NCBI GenBank assembly: GCA_003956705.1
Contig: QZCP01000084.1
Coordinates: 1 to 64,000, forward strand
Origin: Brevipalpus yothersi
Taxonomy: Eukaryota > Arthropoda > Arachnida > Trombidiformes > Tenuipalpidae
DNA: 64,000 nt
Reading direction: 5' to 3'
In this document: piece by piece, positions 13,401 through 23,826 of the stretch
How positions within the stretch are numbered: position 1 is the first letter of the stretch
Layout of the letters: each line of letters starts with the position of its first letter
Notes under the pieces: model-generated
What the model was told of the DNA's origin: nothing
The model's database searches: none
The model's input: the letters and a program-made list of their open reading frames with translations, nothing else
Position numbers and translations under genes: made by a program

Positions 13401-14101
13401 CCATGTTATATTTTCATCAAATGATCATTTCCAGTGCCAAAAATATTTTGGTATATTCCTCCGCAATACCCAGTCAAGCATCGAATCTAGGTTATCTATA
13501 TTAAATCAATGCATGATTGATAATACCTTGAAATTTAGTCACCCTTCATCCTGTGACCTCTGTGACTATCTTCCATGAAAATAGGCTCTATCGATGATTT
13601 GTATGGAATATATCAGCTTTGTGCAACCAATACCTCACCTGATATCGATTCCCGCTTCATTTTATTCGAATAATAGTAAACTTCTTCTTCCAAAATTCAA
13701 ACATGAATACTGACTGAATCATTTTCTATCATATTTCCACAGATCTTCAACTGAATAACAATGATTTTATCAGCTCTCCCAGTCCTCGAGCTGATTCATC
13801 ATTAAGTCGTCCTCATTCGGCTTCACATATGTTGTCACCAGTAAGGCCAAGCTCACCGATTCGACATGTTAATGGTACTCGAAGTAAAGATCTTTTTGAG
13901 CTTGCCAATCCAGGTAGACACACTAAACATTATCGTGCAATATATCCATACAAGCCTCAACAGATAGATGAATTGGAATTGATTCCGGGAGATATATTAA
14001 ATGTTACCATGCACTGTGATGATGGCTGGTTTGTTGGCCATTCAACAATCACGGGACAATTTGGCACTTTTCCGGGAAATTATGTTGAACCTTTCATGTG
14101 A
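720..14101 (+). CDS. CAP: CAP/ponsin/vinexin-family adaptor (SoHo + three SH3 domains), 5'-partial
   Basis: Fourteen exons join with matching phases: 720-1462, 3281-3410, 3945-4057, 4458-4529, 5460-5516, 5670-5823, 6055-6162, 9143-10090, 10532-10653, 11969-12098, 12299-12450, 12778-12879, 13039-13156 and 13743-14101. They give 1,101 codons and a TGA at 14099-14101. The protein has a Ser/Thr/Pro-rich N-terminal part, a sorbin-homology block (DWYKSMYRRLHK, then SEYEPGRSSIAYRERD), a long low-complexity middle, a charged helical stretch (LQRYQDNEHERRLNKEAQRR) and three SH3 domains packed at the C-terminus. That order is diagnostic of the SORBS/CAP family, known to link vinculin, flotillin and Cbl partners at cell-matrix junctions and the cytoskeleton. 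The true start is off-window. Exons 4 and 5 are short and less certain, and isoforms are likely, as in relatives. The symbol follows the Drosophila family name. Confidence 0.9.
3281..3410 (+). CDS. CAP exon: first half of SoHo domain
   Basis: The exon begins in phase 0 after TTTTAG and ends at GAG|GTAAG, leaving one base. It encodes DWYKSMYRRLHK, the signature core of the sorbin-homology domain, followed by a basic, Asp/Arg-rich stretch. In relatives the domain binds flotillin and similar lipid-raft proteins. Confidence 0.88.
3945..4057 (+). CDS. CAP exon: second half of SoHo domain
   Basis: It accepts the one-base phase of the previous exon after TTTTCAG and ends at AAG|GTAAGT. It encodes ISEYEPGRSSIAYRERDK, matching the conserved end of the SoHo domain, in which an (F/S)EYEPGKSSI-like motif is typical. 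Confidence 0.88.
4458..4529 (+). CDS. CAP small exon (24 codons)
   Basis: A 72-bp open stretch between an AG at 4456-4457 and a GTAAG donor at 4530, phase 0 at both ends, so it can be skipped without a frame change. The peptide FYAEIRSYIDEIFTEVFASY is helical and hydrophobic. Splice signals and phase support it; no homology is recalled, so it may be a cassette exon. Confidence 0.5.
5460..5516 (+). CDS. CAP small exon (19 codons)
   Basis: A 57-bp phase-0/phase-0 exon between ATTTCAG and GTAAGAG encoding a Gln/Ser-rich peptide. Its symmetric phase suits a cassette exon. Confidence 0.55.
5670..5823 (+). CDS. CAP exon: linker
   Basis: Acceptor AATCAG at 5664-5669 and donor at 5824. It enters in phase 0 and leaves one base. 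The reading is hydrophilic (MDKPYRHPMQRSDSHHK and onward), unlike the hydrophobic competing frame over the same bases, and its phase agrees with both neighbours. Confidence 0.75.
6055..6162 (+). CDS. CAP exon: Pro/Ala-rich linker
   Basis: The acceptor follows a C-rich tract at 6012-6054 and the donor is GTAAAG at 6163. It accepts one base and leaves one base. It encodes a short linker ending in LQKPAPAPRAHK, a likely ligand-type Pro-rich segment. Confidence 0.78.
6163..9142 (+). other. Large intron of the sorbin/SH3 gene
   Basis: A 3-kb gap with no convincing exon. It holds microsatellite-like CA/TG runs (about 6705-6890), a Ser-rich open stretch near 7580-7859, and a long pyrimidine-rich tract (8820-8950). 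No conserved motif is seen, although alternative exons of this family often lie in this position. Confidence 0.6.
9143..10090 (+). CDS. CAP large central exon
   Basis: A 948-bp exon that accepts one base after CCCAG and leaves one base at CCTG|GTATGA. It encodes 315 residues of low-complexity linker with Pro-rich (APEPPKRPPTPSKPS), poly-Gly and poly-Gln patches, then a conserved-looking helical end (VEKLIKDIEADHELERIIRA, then NWRDRIKTEPPMPG). Large linker exons of this type are usual in SORBS proteins. If the donor is ignored the frame continues to a stop at 10180-10182, a possible short isoform. Confidence 0.85.
10532..10653 (+). CDS. CAP exon: REVNIHYKSP segment
   Basis: It follows TCTCTTAG and precedes GTATGT. 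It accepts one base and ends in phase 0. It encodes RFDEREVNIHYKSPIQQLVK, which resembles the conserved EVNIHYR(T/S)P block before the SH3 region of the family. Confidence 0.85.
11969..12098 (+). CDS. CAP exon: charged helix before the SH3 domains
   Basis: It begins after AATCAG in phase 0 and leaves one base at AAAAG|GTTCTT. The donor is weak, but the next exon's phase confirms it. It encodes a charged helix followed by HFTPTREHIIHLDRYQKAY, comparable to the segment just upstream of SH3-1 in SORBS proteins. Confidence 0.8.
12299..12450 (+). CDS. CAP exon: SH3 domain 1, first part
   Basis: It begins after CCATAG, accepts one base and ends in phase 0. It encodes most of SH3-1: ARVLFDFHALSGREISVKKG (ALYDY-type motif and RT loop), then DHNWVEIED with the binding-groove Trp. 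The final strand is on the next exon. Confidence 0.92.
12778..12879 (+). CDS. CAP exon: end of SH3-1, start of SH3-2
   Basis: A 34-codon exon, phase 0 at both ends. GLVPRNYLDY closes SH3-1 and VAKALFDFQGKTSVEISFRK opens SH3-2. The very short gap between the two domains is the typical tandem arrangement in the family. Confidence 0.92.
13039..13156 (+). CDS. CAP exon: end of SH3-2
   Basis: Phase 0 start after AAACAG and one base left at the GTAAGT donor. It encodes DEVLKITRKVDDNWFEG and GRSGIFPCSYVEML, the Trp and C-terminal strand of SH3-2. Confidence 0.92.
13743..14101 (+). CDS. CAP terminal exon: linker and SH3-3
   Basis: It accepts one base after TTCCACAG and ends at TGA. A Ser/Pro/Arg-rich linker is followed by SH3-3: YRAIYPYKPQQIDELELIPG, DDGWFVG and FGTFPGNYVEPF. 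The ending with few residues after the SH3 is as in relatives. Confidence 0.93.
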
Positions 14102-15100
14102 TCAATGAAGAAAAAAATAACACTCAAGTTATGCGCTCAAGAAAAAAAAAGATGCGAAAAATTTTTCGAATTAATTATCAATGATTAATTGCATTGCAAG
14201 TGATTATTATTATTATTATTATTATTATTATTGCTATTATTAATATTATGATTGATTAACATCATGTTATATTTGATCTTATTCTAATTGAGACGAAACA
14301 TTAAGGTAACGTTATGACAAACTAATCGATTATAAGAAAATAATAGCTTCAAAATTCTCGTTAAAAAAGAATCGCTGTTAGAGCAATTGTAAACTTTAAG
14401 AAAAAACAAAATGCGGCCTCATAACAACGAGCATTTGACATCTGTTATACATTTTATTTGTTCTTCATAAACATTATTGAATTAGAAAAAAAATTTAAAT
14501 GAAAATCAAAATTGAAAAGAAAAACATGGGAAAAAGAATTTATTTCACATGATTGATCAGTTTGTCGACACATTCTTGCTATGGACTCTCAGATTGTTGA
14601 GTTAAACAGTTAGAATGTCTAGGCCCTAGTTATGATGTCATCTAAACCCATGGAATTCGATACCATTGCATTCCACAATTCTCATACCACGATCTGGGAA
14701 AATGATGGTGAGATAAAACCAATGACTGCAGAGGAATCAAGGAGAAAGAGATAAACAAAGATTCCATGGATAGATGAGTCAACGAATCATGAAACCGTCA
14801 GAAAGACCAGTGAATCATTATGGCATAGCATCTTTTTATCTGCCTATGGATTCGAACATTGTCCTGGGACTTTTCAAGTTATTTATTTACTGTTTCATTA
14901 GAAATGTGGCTGAACAGATTTCGAAATCCATGGGAATAATTTCCAGAAACAGGGCAAATATTCTAATCGAGAGAAACTTGTGGGTTAATGGGATCGAAAG
15001 GATCATATTGGTCAAGTAAAATCCAAACATAACATCAAGGATTCTTTAGAATGATCCACAACAAATGTGTGTGCAATGTACCACTTGATTTATCAAGGTA
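14102..15100 (+). other. 3' UTR and spacer with ATT microsatellite
   Basis: The AT-rich 3' flank of the scaffold gene contains an uninterrupted ATT run at 14203-14232. No convincing exon is seen in the remainder before the CRAL-TRIO gene. Confidence 0.6.
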
Positions 15101-15931
15101 ATGTGCTATCCAATTCGAGTTCTGACTAATCATTGTGATTCTTGTATAACGGACGACGAATCGGAACATATTGACAATCTTCGAAAATTAATCGAAGATG
15201 ATCAAAAATTGAAGAGATACGATTTTAATGATGATTTTTTGGCCGCTTTCATTCGATGTGAAATTTACGATGTGGAAAAAGCTTGTCAGCGTCTTAAATT
15301 GTATATCCAAACAATTCGAAGTCGACCAGAACTATTCACATGGACATGTGATGCTGAGAAAGCTGCATCTCTAAAAGTTTTCGGTATATGTAGAGGACAG
15401 AGTGTGGATGGAAGTGCTATCGCTTGGATTAAGCTTTCCCTTTGGAATCCATCAGAAATGGCTATGGAAGAAATTGGCCAATTTGTGATCGCATATCAAG
15501 CTGCATTCGTTCAGTCTCAGATTCAAGGAATACATGTCATAATTGATGCTTCCGATGTGACATGGTCCCAATTGTTCGCTATCGGACCAATAAGAGGAAA
15601 GTTTATCGGAGAATTTTCATCTTCTATTTTGCCTGTACGGATTCAGAAAGTACATCTAGTTCGTATCAGTCGATTAGCTCGATTGGGACTCAAAATGATA
15701 TTGCCATTTATGAACAAAAAAGTACGCGAAAGAGTTGTTTTTCATAATGATAATTTGACTGAGGTATTCACTTGTTGTCCATCATCAGTGATTCCGATCG
15801 AATTCGGTGGACAGGGTAAGGATGAATATTCTTTGGAAGAACATCTGGAGATTATCCAAAATGGCCGATATATATTGGAAAATGTGTGGCAACAAGTTCG
15901 AGAAGATTGTAAATCGAATCTTGGAAAATGA
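15101..15931 (+). CDS. CRAL-TRIO domain protein (alpha-tocopherol transfer protein-like)
   Basis: An uninterrupted 276-residue frame. Residues about 22-75 match the CRAL-TRIO N-terminal helical domain (DNLRKLIEDDQKLKRYDFND, then DFLAAFIRCEIYDVEKACQR). Residues about 95-245 match the lipid-binding SEC14 fold (GIHVIIDASDVTWSQL, then FPVR-like SSILPVRIQKVHLVR and FMNKKVRERVVFHND). Arthropods have many such proteins, which carry hydrophobic ligands such as retinoids, tocopherol or phosphoinositides in the cytosol. The ligand here cannot be told. The length is close to the usual 280-320. The ATG at 15101 is the first in frame; the protein looks a little short at the N-terminus, so an upstream exon is possible. 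It lies 1 kb downstream of, and in the same orientation as, the scaffold gene. Confidence 0.85.
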   Translation: MCYPIRVLTNHCDSCITDDESEHIDNLRKLIEDDQKLKRYDFNDDFLAAFIRCEIYDVEKACQRLKLYIQTIRSRPELFTWTCDAEKAASLKVFGICRGQSVDGSAIAWIKLSLWNPSEMAMEEIGQFVIAYQAAFVQSQIQGIHVIIDASDVTWSQLFAIGPIRGKFIGEFSSSILPVRIQKVHLVRISRLARLGLKMILPFMNKKVRERVVFHNDNLTEVFTCCPSSVIPIEFGGQGKDEYSLEEHLEIIQNGRYILENVWQQVREDCKSNLGK

Positions 15932-16852
15932 TGTTCCGATGGTGATTTATAATTTTGATTTTTCCATCTGTACATGTATTTTCAATGAAATTACATATTT
16001 TTTCTAAAGTTTTGGGTCATTCTCGATGGATAAATTACTTGTTTCAGATGTATGTTCCCATGATATATGAAATTGATTCCCTCAGAGGCATAAGTTATAA
16101 GAATTTTGACAAAATTATCTTTTCGACAAGAAATCAGATGTTCATAGGAATCTTTCAGAGGAGAAGAAATTGGAATGATTCATCATCTGTGAATATTTCA
16201 TATTCTCTAATCAAATCAGTAAGCAGCCTAAACTAGAGTTTCGAGATCTACATCCGATAAACAGGAAATGTTGTTCGCGACGATATTATTCAATCAGAAA
16301 CATTAAATACTAACGTTTCCTTGCTGATCTCGCATGGGAGCCTTGGAATCATTATAAACTTGAGAGCTATTACCAGACATGAGCCCTCTTGAAATTGAAT
16401 GATGCTGGTAGAAGAAAGACTATAAGAGATGATCAATCACTTCCGATACGACGAGTGAAAATACAAAAAGGAAAAAATCTCTGGTAAAGCTTTAGATTGT
16501 TTAAATAAGCTGGTCGCTCTTCGTCAGCGGGCTCGATAAATTCGTGAAAATCTATCGCAAATTTTTGCCATATCCATGGACGTTGTTGGATCGGCAAATG
16601 CCAGTCTTTGAATTCTCTACATTGTAATGTGTTTCTGTACCAGTCGTAAGATTTTATCGCACCGAGTTTCCGGTAAGAATTATCCCATATGGGATAATAT
16701 ATATGGCAGCCGATCAGTAAGCTGCCATCTATTAAAAAACTACGTTGATAATCACATTGCCAATTAATGATGTGATTGTTATTGTACTTTTAAAAACCAA
16801 ACTTAGAACTAAATTAAGTGTTAATTAAGTGAACTATTGTGTTGTTTGATAG
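15932..16852 (+). other. Spacer and F-box gene 1 upstream region
   Basis: No gene is seen. From about 16500 the sequence matches the upstream region of F-box copy 6 (60.2-60.4 kb) and, inverted, that of copy 3 (31.9-32.1 kb). It includes the inverted repeats listed separately. Confidence 0.6.
16703..16728. promoter_or_regulatory. Conserved inverted repeat upstream of F-box gene 1
   Basis: ATGGCAGC, a 10-base loop and GCTGCCAT form an 8-bp-arm inverted repeat 124 bp before the ATG. The same arms and spacing occur before F-box copies 3 and 6. A regulatory role is inferred only from this position and conservation. Confidence 0.4.
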
Positions 16853-18195
16853 ATGGATATTGTCTCACTACCTCATCATGTTATCCAGAGGATTTTCTAT
16901 TTTCTGAGCCCTGATGATGTTTACTGGTGTCGTTATGTCTGTAAAACTTTGCATTATGAGGCCATGGAATGGCTAATCAAGTGTCCAGTGATTGACGCTT
17001 GCCAATCGGTAGCTCGATTCATTGATATCGATGAAAATCCATTGTAAGTTATACAGATTGAAAATTTTAGCTGGAATTTTGTGTTCCTCAGTAAGTCTGT
17101 GAGCATTTTGGGTCATGCTTACCGTCATGCTATTTATGATCACAAATTAAATATTATCTTATGTATTGGTGCAGACTTGAAAGATCCTCGACCTTGGATG
17201 GAATTACAAAAGAAGAAGAAGAAGTGATTATAAAGAATTGGGAAATGAACAAAGAAGCTTACGGTATTACCGGTTATCTTGAACCTCTTGCTTGGTGGTA
17301 TTTTAAGCGAAAAACTAAATTCCAACAGTTACCGAGACCTGATATTGGTAAGGCTCTGGAAAATTTTCTTAAAGAAGGCTCAAAATGTCTGCCCAGTTTC
17401 ACTTTCGTCCGCCTGGATTACAATTTTGGTGATCTGATTTACCAAATTCCATTCAAATATCCTACAATTGGAGTACGAATCTCTGTTCTCCTCAATCTAA
17501 AACCAAAAGATGAAATTTCATTTGCTTCACTTCATACGTTAACGGGAATTCCAGAGAAATTCCGTTTCTCGAAGCATGTGACGCCATACATAGAGCCAAA
17601 AATGGAAGCATTCCACATCAATCGATTTGCATCAGACCACAAAGTTATCCTCACAAATTGGTCGGATCCCGAAAGTATCAAACCAAACCTCGATGATCCA
17701 GAATATCCTGTAAAAGTTTTTTTATATTTTGTTAATTATGAAAATGGCTTATACGTACAAGCAGATATTCTCGAATTCTTGGAAGGATCTGATTTCACCA
17801 CTATGGGTGGCTCCATTCCAGAAGAATCAATATTTTATTTTAATCCATCAGAAAGTGGACAATATTGGCAATTCTCAGCTGTGAGTATAGCGTTTGCTGG
17901 CAAAAAGATCAGATCAGCCAAGAAAGTTTTCAAAAATCTCAATGAACCAGAATTTTTATTAGAAGTCACAAAATTCAAGAACAGCCTGGATTTTAAAACT
18001 GATGATGGTAGAGTTTTTGGATTCCTGATTGTTCCGTCTATTAAGCGCCTATTAATGCACGATATTGCATTCCAGGAATATGCTGATAAAATGATAGAAA
18101 CTTTTGAAAACGTTAAGTTTGTTAACTTAGAGATGGAAATTGCTGAAAAGTGGGGGAATGATGAGATAATAACTGTACTCTTAATTCGAGTCTAG
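16853..18195 (+). CDS. F-box protein, duplicated family (copy 1)
   Basis: Exons 16853-17043 and 17175-18195, joined through a split Leu codon, encode about 403 residues. Residues 2-45 form an F-box (SLPHHVIQRIFYFLSPDDVY, then CRYVCKTLHYEAM), the Skp1-binding module of SCF ubiquitin ligases. The other 350 residues are a family-specific domain with near-invariant blocks in all copies here (LAWWYFKRKTKFQ, LPSFTFV, EAFHINRFASDHKV, DDPEYPVKVFLYFV, FGFLIV) separated by variable stretches. No WD40, LRR or kelch pattern is visible, so the substrate is unknown. The copy is intact with good splice sites (ATT|GTAAGT and GCAG|A). By family knowledge the product would recruit a target for ubiquitination. 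It is the first gene of a duplicated module and is followed by a DWREQQ gene. Confidence 0.75.
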
Positions 18196-19676
18196 TTCTC
18201 ATCAATCCTAATAAATCTTTCAAACTTGTAAAGGAAGAAATTATAATGTTCAATTCATTATAACACAGTTTACTCCACAGGAAAATGAATCAGATAAACC
18301 TTATAATATGATATCCTATTTATACGCTCATTCGTTTTGATTCTTGCTTGTCCAATTAAAGAACTCAATTGATGGGCTATAGATAAAGTTTTCTCTCTAC
18401 TATTCTTCATTCAGCCTGATAATATCTTCAGAAGTGTAGCCTCTTGTTTCCATGAAGAATGATCTTTCGAGTGATGTAAAAGCAATTTATGCAATGTTAT
18501 CATCCTGTGAAACAGTCAAAGGAGGAAAGAAAATCGTATTCTTGATAAAGTTTTCAAGATATATCACTTCGTCTGCACATCGATAGACCTTCACTTGCTC
18601 ATTAGTTCTTCGCTCAACGATGAAAAGTATATAGTACTATTCGATGAAGAATTTGGATATTTAAATCTGAAATCGCCCAGATACAAGAATATACTAGGAA
18701 TTATCTAGGGCCTGTTGAATGGACTTCCTACTAGAAGATTGGTGTCTTACATGCTTATCATCTGTTGGATAACTGCTCAATGGCTTCTGGATAAAAAACT
18801 CAGTAAACTTGATAATTTGCAAGAAATAATGATCAATAGTTTTCATCTCATAAGATAAACACGATTGCCACAAGCCTCACTAGCATTATGCTTAATTCAT
18901 ACATTGAAACCTCTTGTCAATCCACAATCCACAATATGGCATCATTACTCTATTGATCTTAGGCTGTGAAATGGCAAAATATAATCCATACAAATTTTCT
19001 GATTATTTTCAATCAAAAATCTTCAAATATTCCTTGGGTCCGTTTCGGGATGAGAGGCTAGTCTCTGGCATCAGCCACCCATAAGAAGAGTTCTGGTGGA
19101 TTTATTCATCGAAAGGACCCTTCTACACAGGTATCGCTACCGACAAGTTAGAATTTATTTAGTACTACAGTATTGTGTGTCTCGGGGGTGCGAACCCGAA
19201 ACCCCGTGGTAAAGTGTAAGCATCTTAAAAATTAGACCAGTGGGCTGAGAACAATAATAATCCAATCTCTAGCCAATTGAAGAACGATATTGGTCCAAAC
19301 GCCTGTGACCTCGAATCCCTTTAGAGGACGCTACCAAATAATCTCAACATCGCGTGATACTGGCCATGATATCTAAGGTATCATACCTTGTTTGAGAGAT
19401 TTTGTTCACTCAGTGGAGTTTACACGTTGTGTGAATAGGTTCAAATCAACTGTTACTAATTGATTAATCATCGCCCATTAATTGTTCAGAATTAATTTGT
19501 GCTTTATGAAGAGTGTATCGATTAATACTTTCGTTTTGTGATTGATCTGGAATCTCCGAAATTTAACACCTTCCGTGACCTCCAACAGTGACCAGAAAGC
19601 GTTGTCCCTCTTTTTTGAACAAAAGATTGTTTTCTTACTGATTTGATTGAACGCCATTTTCCTGTGATAATCAGGC
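18196..19676 (+). other. Duplicated intergenic segment
   Basis: There is no supported gene. Parts of 18230-19100 recur inverted at 29440-30540 and, for the first few hundred bases, after F-box copies 2 and 6. The stretch contains a SINE at about 19101-19249. From 19250 onward it matches 25545-25646 and then 26368-26687. Confidence 0.65.
19101..19249 (-). repeat. tRNA-derived SINE, copy 1
   Basis: Read on the minus strand, the element opens with a tRNA-like head: a box A-like stretch at 19239-19224 (TGGTCTAATTTTTAAG) and a box B-like GGTTCGCACCC at 19196-19186 inside a G/C-rich T-arm. An unrelated body (CTTGTCGGTAGCGATACCTG) follows, then a tail ending in AATAAA. A second copy with the same order lies at 25401-25539. 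This arrangement is that of a polymerase III SINE; the box B differs from consensus at one position. Confidence 0.55.
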
Positions 19677-20671
19677 ATGTCTAACTCAAAAATCAAGCAA
19701 CCAGATCTGGTAATTGTGAACAATTTCCAATTTCTCTCTCCATTTCTCTACTATTTTCTCCAAATTTTCAACTGATTTCATTTTACTTTTCACAGGATGC
19801 TGAAGTCCCATTTGACTCACTAAAAGATGTGGATTGGAGAGAACAACAAGATTTGTTACTTCAAAGTTGCAGCATCCTGTCTAATCTCCCCAAAAAACAT
19901 CTTCCCTACACCTTTAAGAGGGTGATTAGAATGGAACCAACTAATGAGCTTCTAGCTTTTGATGAACCAAATTGTTTAAATTTCCTCGCCCAAGCAGAAG
20001 GTGAAGCTGATGGAAAAACAATCAGCATTGCATTACACATTGGGATCCTAAAAGTTGGGGGAGAGAGTCATTTTGAACATTTCTTACGATGCCATGATGT
20101 CGTCGCTGAAAGTGCTAGAGCCAGTGGAGGAAATAAATATACCCTGAGCCTCATCATACATACCGGATTCCCGGAAGGGCTGGATTATATTTGTAACGAT
20201 TGCGTTATAACTAGATATGGGTGGTGCATTGTTGAAGGAACTCGAAAGGCATATGTTGGGGAAGAAATTGTCAAAGGTTTTCCCAACGTGCCATTCATTT
20301 TCATGAATGTTAAGCAATTCGTGAAACTTTACCAGGCGAAGTCCCCCCAACTGAATGAACTTGCAGAGCCGTTTCAACAGTTTCTTCTCATGTTAGGAGA
20401 TTTTGAGTCATTCTACTTGGAATATTTCACAGGGCAAAGCTTCCGAACTGATCAGGATTTGATCCCATTGGCTCTCCATTTCAGAGAACGATACCTCAAG
20501 CACTGTCAAAGCAACCAAAGCGAGGAATTGGACCCCAGGACAAAGCGCATATTTTCAGAACCTGAGGGACAGGCAATATTAGAGCTACTGTCGAAAGAAA
20601 AGAAAGCTGGAAAGTTGCCTCCTGCATTTGTTGAATTATACTCGTTGACTTGCTCTAGAAAGAGTGGATGA
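19677..20671 (+). CDS. DWREQQ-family protein of unknown function (copy 1)
   Basis: Exon 1 (19677-19709) encodes MSNSKIKQPDL. After an 86-bp intron (GTAATT...CACAG), exon 2 (19796-20671) continues in phase 0 to a TGA, 302 residues in all. The N-terminal third begins with DSLKDVDWREQQDLLLQS and includes LPYTFKRVIRMEP. The middle has a C-x2-C pair (CNDC), and the C-terminal part is charged and helical. There is no signal peptide or membrane segment. I do not recognise the family. The second copy at 26688-27658 is nearly identical in exon 1, intron and N-terminal third but strongly changed afterwards. It lies about 1.5 kb downstream of F-box gene 1 in the same orientation. Confidence 0.7.
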
Positions 20672-22518
20672 AATTAGCTCCTCTTGTTAACCTTTTTCGC
20701 CTCAACATTAAAGGGTCGCTTCCATTGGCAGTGAACATCTTCCAGTGTACACATCTCTTGCTAAACACTAATCATCTGCCCATCATTGTCGTCATGATTT
20801 GGATCAACCTTTGGTGGGATTAATAACTTCATCGTGAGAAGCTATGATCTCTAATTCTTTGTATCGTTTTTGTAACCAGATAGGCAAAAGACCAATAAGT
20901 TGCTATATGTGTAGATGTTCATGATTATCTTCATAATTGTAAAACTTTTCGAGGCTGTTAAGACAGGTTTTCCAAAATGGCATTTTGGCTCGATTGATGT
21001 TCAACCTCGATATGATAAAATTTGAATAAATTTTAGTTGATTCAAGTATTACAGATTGTACCTTACAATTAGGCTATATGATTGATTATTTGAGGAAATT
21101 ATAATCTCCTCCCCGAAATATTTGACTCATTGAAAAGCGTCGCTTTCCGTGTAGCCCATTATTGTTTCATCGATTCACGACAAAACTGGACTACAATGTA
21201 GTGTCCACATGCTTAGTTTTACTATGACAAGGGTGAATGATATGAGCTTCATCACAAACAGCCATATAAGAATTCATCTTCAATAGACATTGCCTTCTTC
21301 AAATTTCGAAGTTCAAACTATTCGATCTCCTCACTACCATTCCTGCTAGGTATTTTGTGGGTTAAATAGTCATGAATATTGAGGCTGAATGGCAATAGAA
21401 AGTCACTAGTATCATCAGTTTATTATTATCTTGACTGTTTTCGTGGACAAGTCACATTTGAATTCATCTTGAAGGCTTTGTCGGTGACTCATTTTACTTG
21501 TATTGGTATCGAGGTTCTTTCGTTCATCAATCAAGATAAGCTATGGTCCAAATTAGTCATACTACCTTATCTCATTTCTTTCTCTCAGGTTTCTGCGAAT
21601 TTGTACTCTGGGTTTGACTTTCTGTGTTTCGGATAGCCAATGCCTGAAACTAATCGATCATATTGCAATAATGTTGTTAACTTGTATTAAAATTTATATC
21701 ATCCAGTTGACAAAACTCGGTCTTCCAAAAAACGTATGAAGATCATCAAGCTTTCTATATACAACATCTTCAATTCAATTGTTTTAGCTGAAGATTGTCG
21801 AATAGCTGAGTTTATTATTTGTTGTTTCTCGAAAATTTATTGAACGAAAATTTTCTCCTAAAAATTCGTTATACCCATTTTAGGAAGCATCCACACTGGA
21901 TACACTGAATAAACAGTATTCTGGCTCAGGTAGACAACTGCGATGAGCATCTCACTGACAAAGCTTCCTGAATCTTTTTTAAACAAGATCAATCGAAAAT
22001 TGCCATATGAACTAACCAAAAATCAGTTGACAATAATATATATATTCAATGAACCTCCTAGTTGTAATCTTTACCGTTGTAACACTTTCGGATCACTTCT
22101 TCATGAGCCGGCTTCGATCGACAAGTAGTAACATAGGTCTATGTATCGTGAGATTTCACCCAATTCCCGGTAGAAATGATCCCACATCGTTTGTTTATTT
22201 TGTTCCCATTAGGCGTACATGATGTTTGCCGCAGATAAGTTGCAATCATATCAATACTCCCCGCGCTCACTTTTTCACTTCCGTTTTGAGGCCTAAAATC
22301 ACTTAATCAATTATCTAGAAATTGATGATTTGACTTCGGCGTATAACGGTTAAAGTTATATCATAGTAGCGCTGATGTCGAATTTCATTTGGTGACTTGA
22401 CAAGTGAAGTGATTCCAATTGTTGTTGTACTTTTAACAACCAAACTTAGAACGAAATTCTCCTCAACTCGATCTTAAAGTTTGCTCAAGACTATTTGATC
22501 TATAGTATTGCTTTATCG
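20672..22518 (+). other. Duplicated intergenic segment
   Basis: No gene is supported. 20680-22200 is a diverged copy of 27715-29210; the stretch 21340-22190 is the most similar. The block at 21943-22190 recurs at 28954-29208, 59375-59600 and in part at 63300-63370, marking the edge of the F-box module. Confidence 0.65.
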
Positions 22519-23826
22519 ATGGATATTGTCTCACTACCTCATCATGTTATTCAGAAGATTTTTGATTTTCTGAGTCCTCGGGATGTTTACTGGTGTCGAT
22601 GTGTCTGTAAAACTTTGCATCATGAGGCCATGAAATGGCTGATAAAGTGTCCAGTGATTGATGCTTGTCAATCGGTAGTTCAATTGATTAGTATCGATGA
22701 AAATCCTCTGTAAGTTGTTCAGATTGAAATTTCACTAGAATTTTGTGTCCTTCAGCAGGTCTATGAGCGCTCAATGTCATGCTATTTATGATCCTTATTA
22801 ATCATTATCTTGTGTGTTGGTACAGATTCCAAAGATTCTTGACCCTGAATGGAATCGCGGACAAAGAAGTCATTATTAGGAATCGAGAACAAAGGAGGTC
22901 AACAAATTGACGATTATCCTGGAGCCCTTGCTTGGTGGTATTTTAAGCGAAAAACTAAATTCCAACACTTACCAAGACCTGATATTGACAAAGCTCTACT
23001 AAATTTTCTCAAAGAGGGTTCGAATTGTTTGCCCAGTTTCACTTTTGTCCTCCTGGATTACGATTTTGGTGATTTAATTCACAAAATTTCATTCGAACAT
23101 TCTACAATTGGATTGCAAAATTATGTTTTCCTCGATTTTAAACCAAAAGATGATATTTTCTCTACTTCACTTCATACATTAATGGGAATTCCAGAGAAAT
23201 TCTGTTTGGCAGAAGGTGTGATATCATACATGAAGCCAAATATGGAAGCATTCCACATCAATCGATTTGCATCAGACCATAAAGTTACCCTCACAAACTG
23301 GTCGGATACCGGAAGTATCAAACCAAACCTCGATGATCCGGAATATCCTGTGAAAGTTTTTTTATATTTTGTTGATAAGCTGAATGGTCCAGGCGAATAT
23401 GAAGATATTCTTGAATTCGTGAAAGAATCTGATTTCACCACTATGGGTGGCTTCATTTCAAAGGAATCAATAATCTATGTGAATCCATCAGAAAGTGGAC
23501 AATATCGACAATTCTCAGCGGTGAGTTTCGCGTTTGCCGGTGAAGAGATCAGATCAGCGATGAAAATTTTCAACTATTTCGATTTCAATGAAGAATTCTC
23601 ATTGGAAGTCACAAAATTCAAGAACAGCCTCGATTTTCAAACTGATGATGGGAATGTTTTTGGATTTCTAATAGTTGGTTTTTCTTGGCTAGAAACTTCA
23701 TTTCAAGAATTTGCTGATAAAATGATAGAAACTTTCGAACACGTTAAGTTTGTTCACTTACGGGCGGATATTCTTGGAGAGGGGTTGAATGACGAGATAA
23801 TATCTGTACTTTTAATTCGAATCTAG
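22519..23826 (+). pseudogene. F-box protein, duplicated family (copy 2), frameshifted
   Basis: Exon 1 (22519-22709) is intact and encodes the F-box (SLPHHVIQKIFDFLSPRDVY). The exon 2 acceptor at 22824-22825 is intact, and its frame opens like the other copies but runs into a TGA about 80 bases in. A net 5-base deletion relative to copy 1, between about 22880 and 22905, moves the remaining 300 residues, otherwise undamaged up to 23826, into another frame. The long C-terminal frame keeps the invariant blocks (EAFHINRFASDHKV, DDPEYPVKVFLYFV), so inactivation looks recent. An additional splice event or a sequencing error could rescue it. Confidence 0.7.

Noticed and set aside
14774..15019. 81-codon open frame upstream of the CRAL-TRIO gene
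   Set aside because: No motif, no splice link to the CRAL-TRIO frame and no paralogue to support it.
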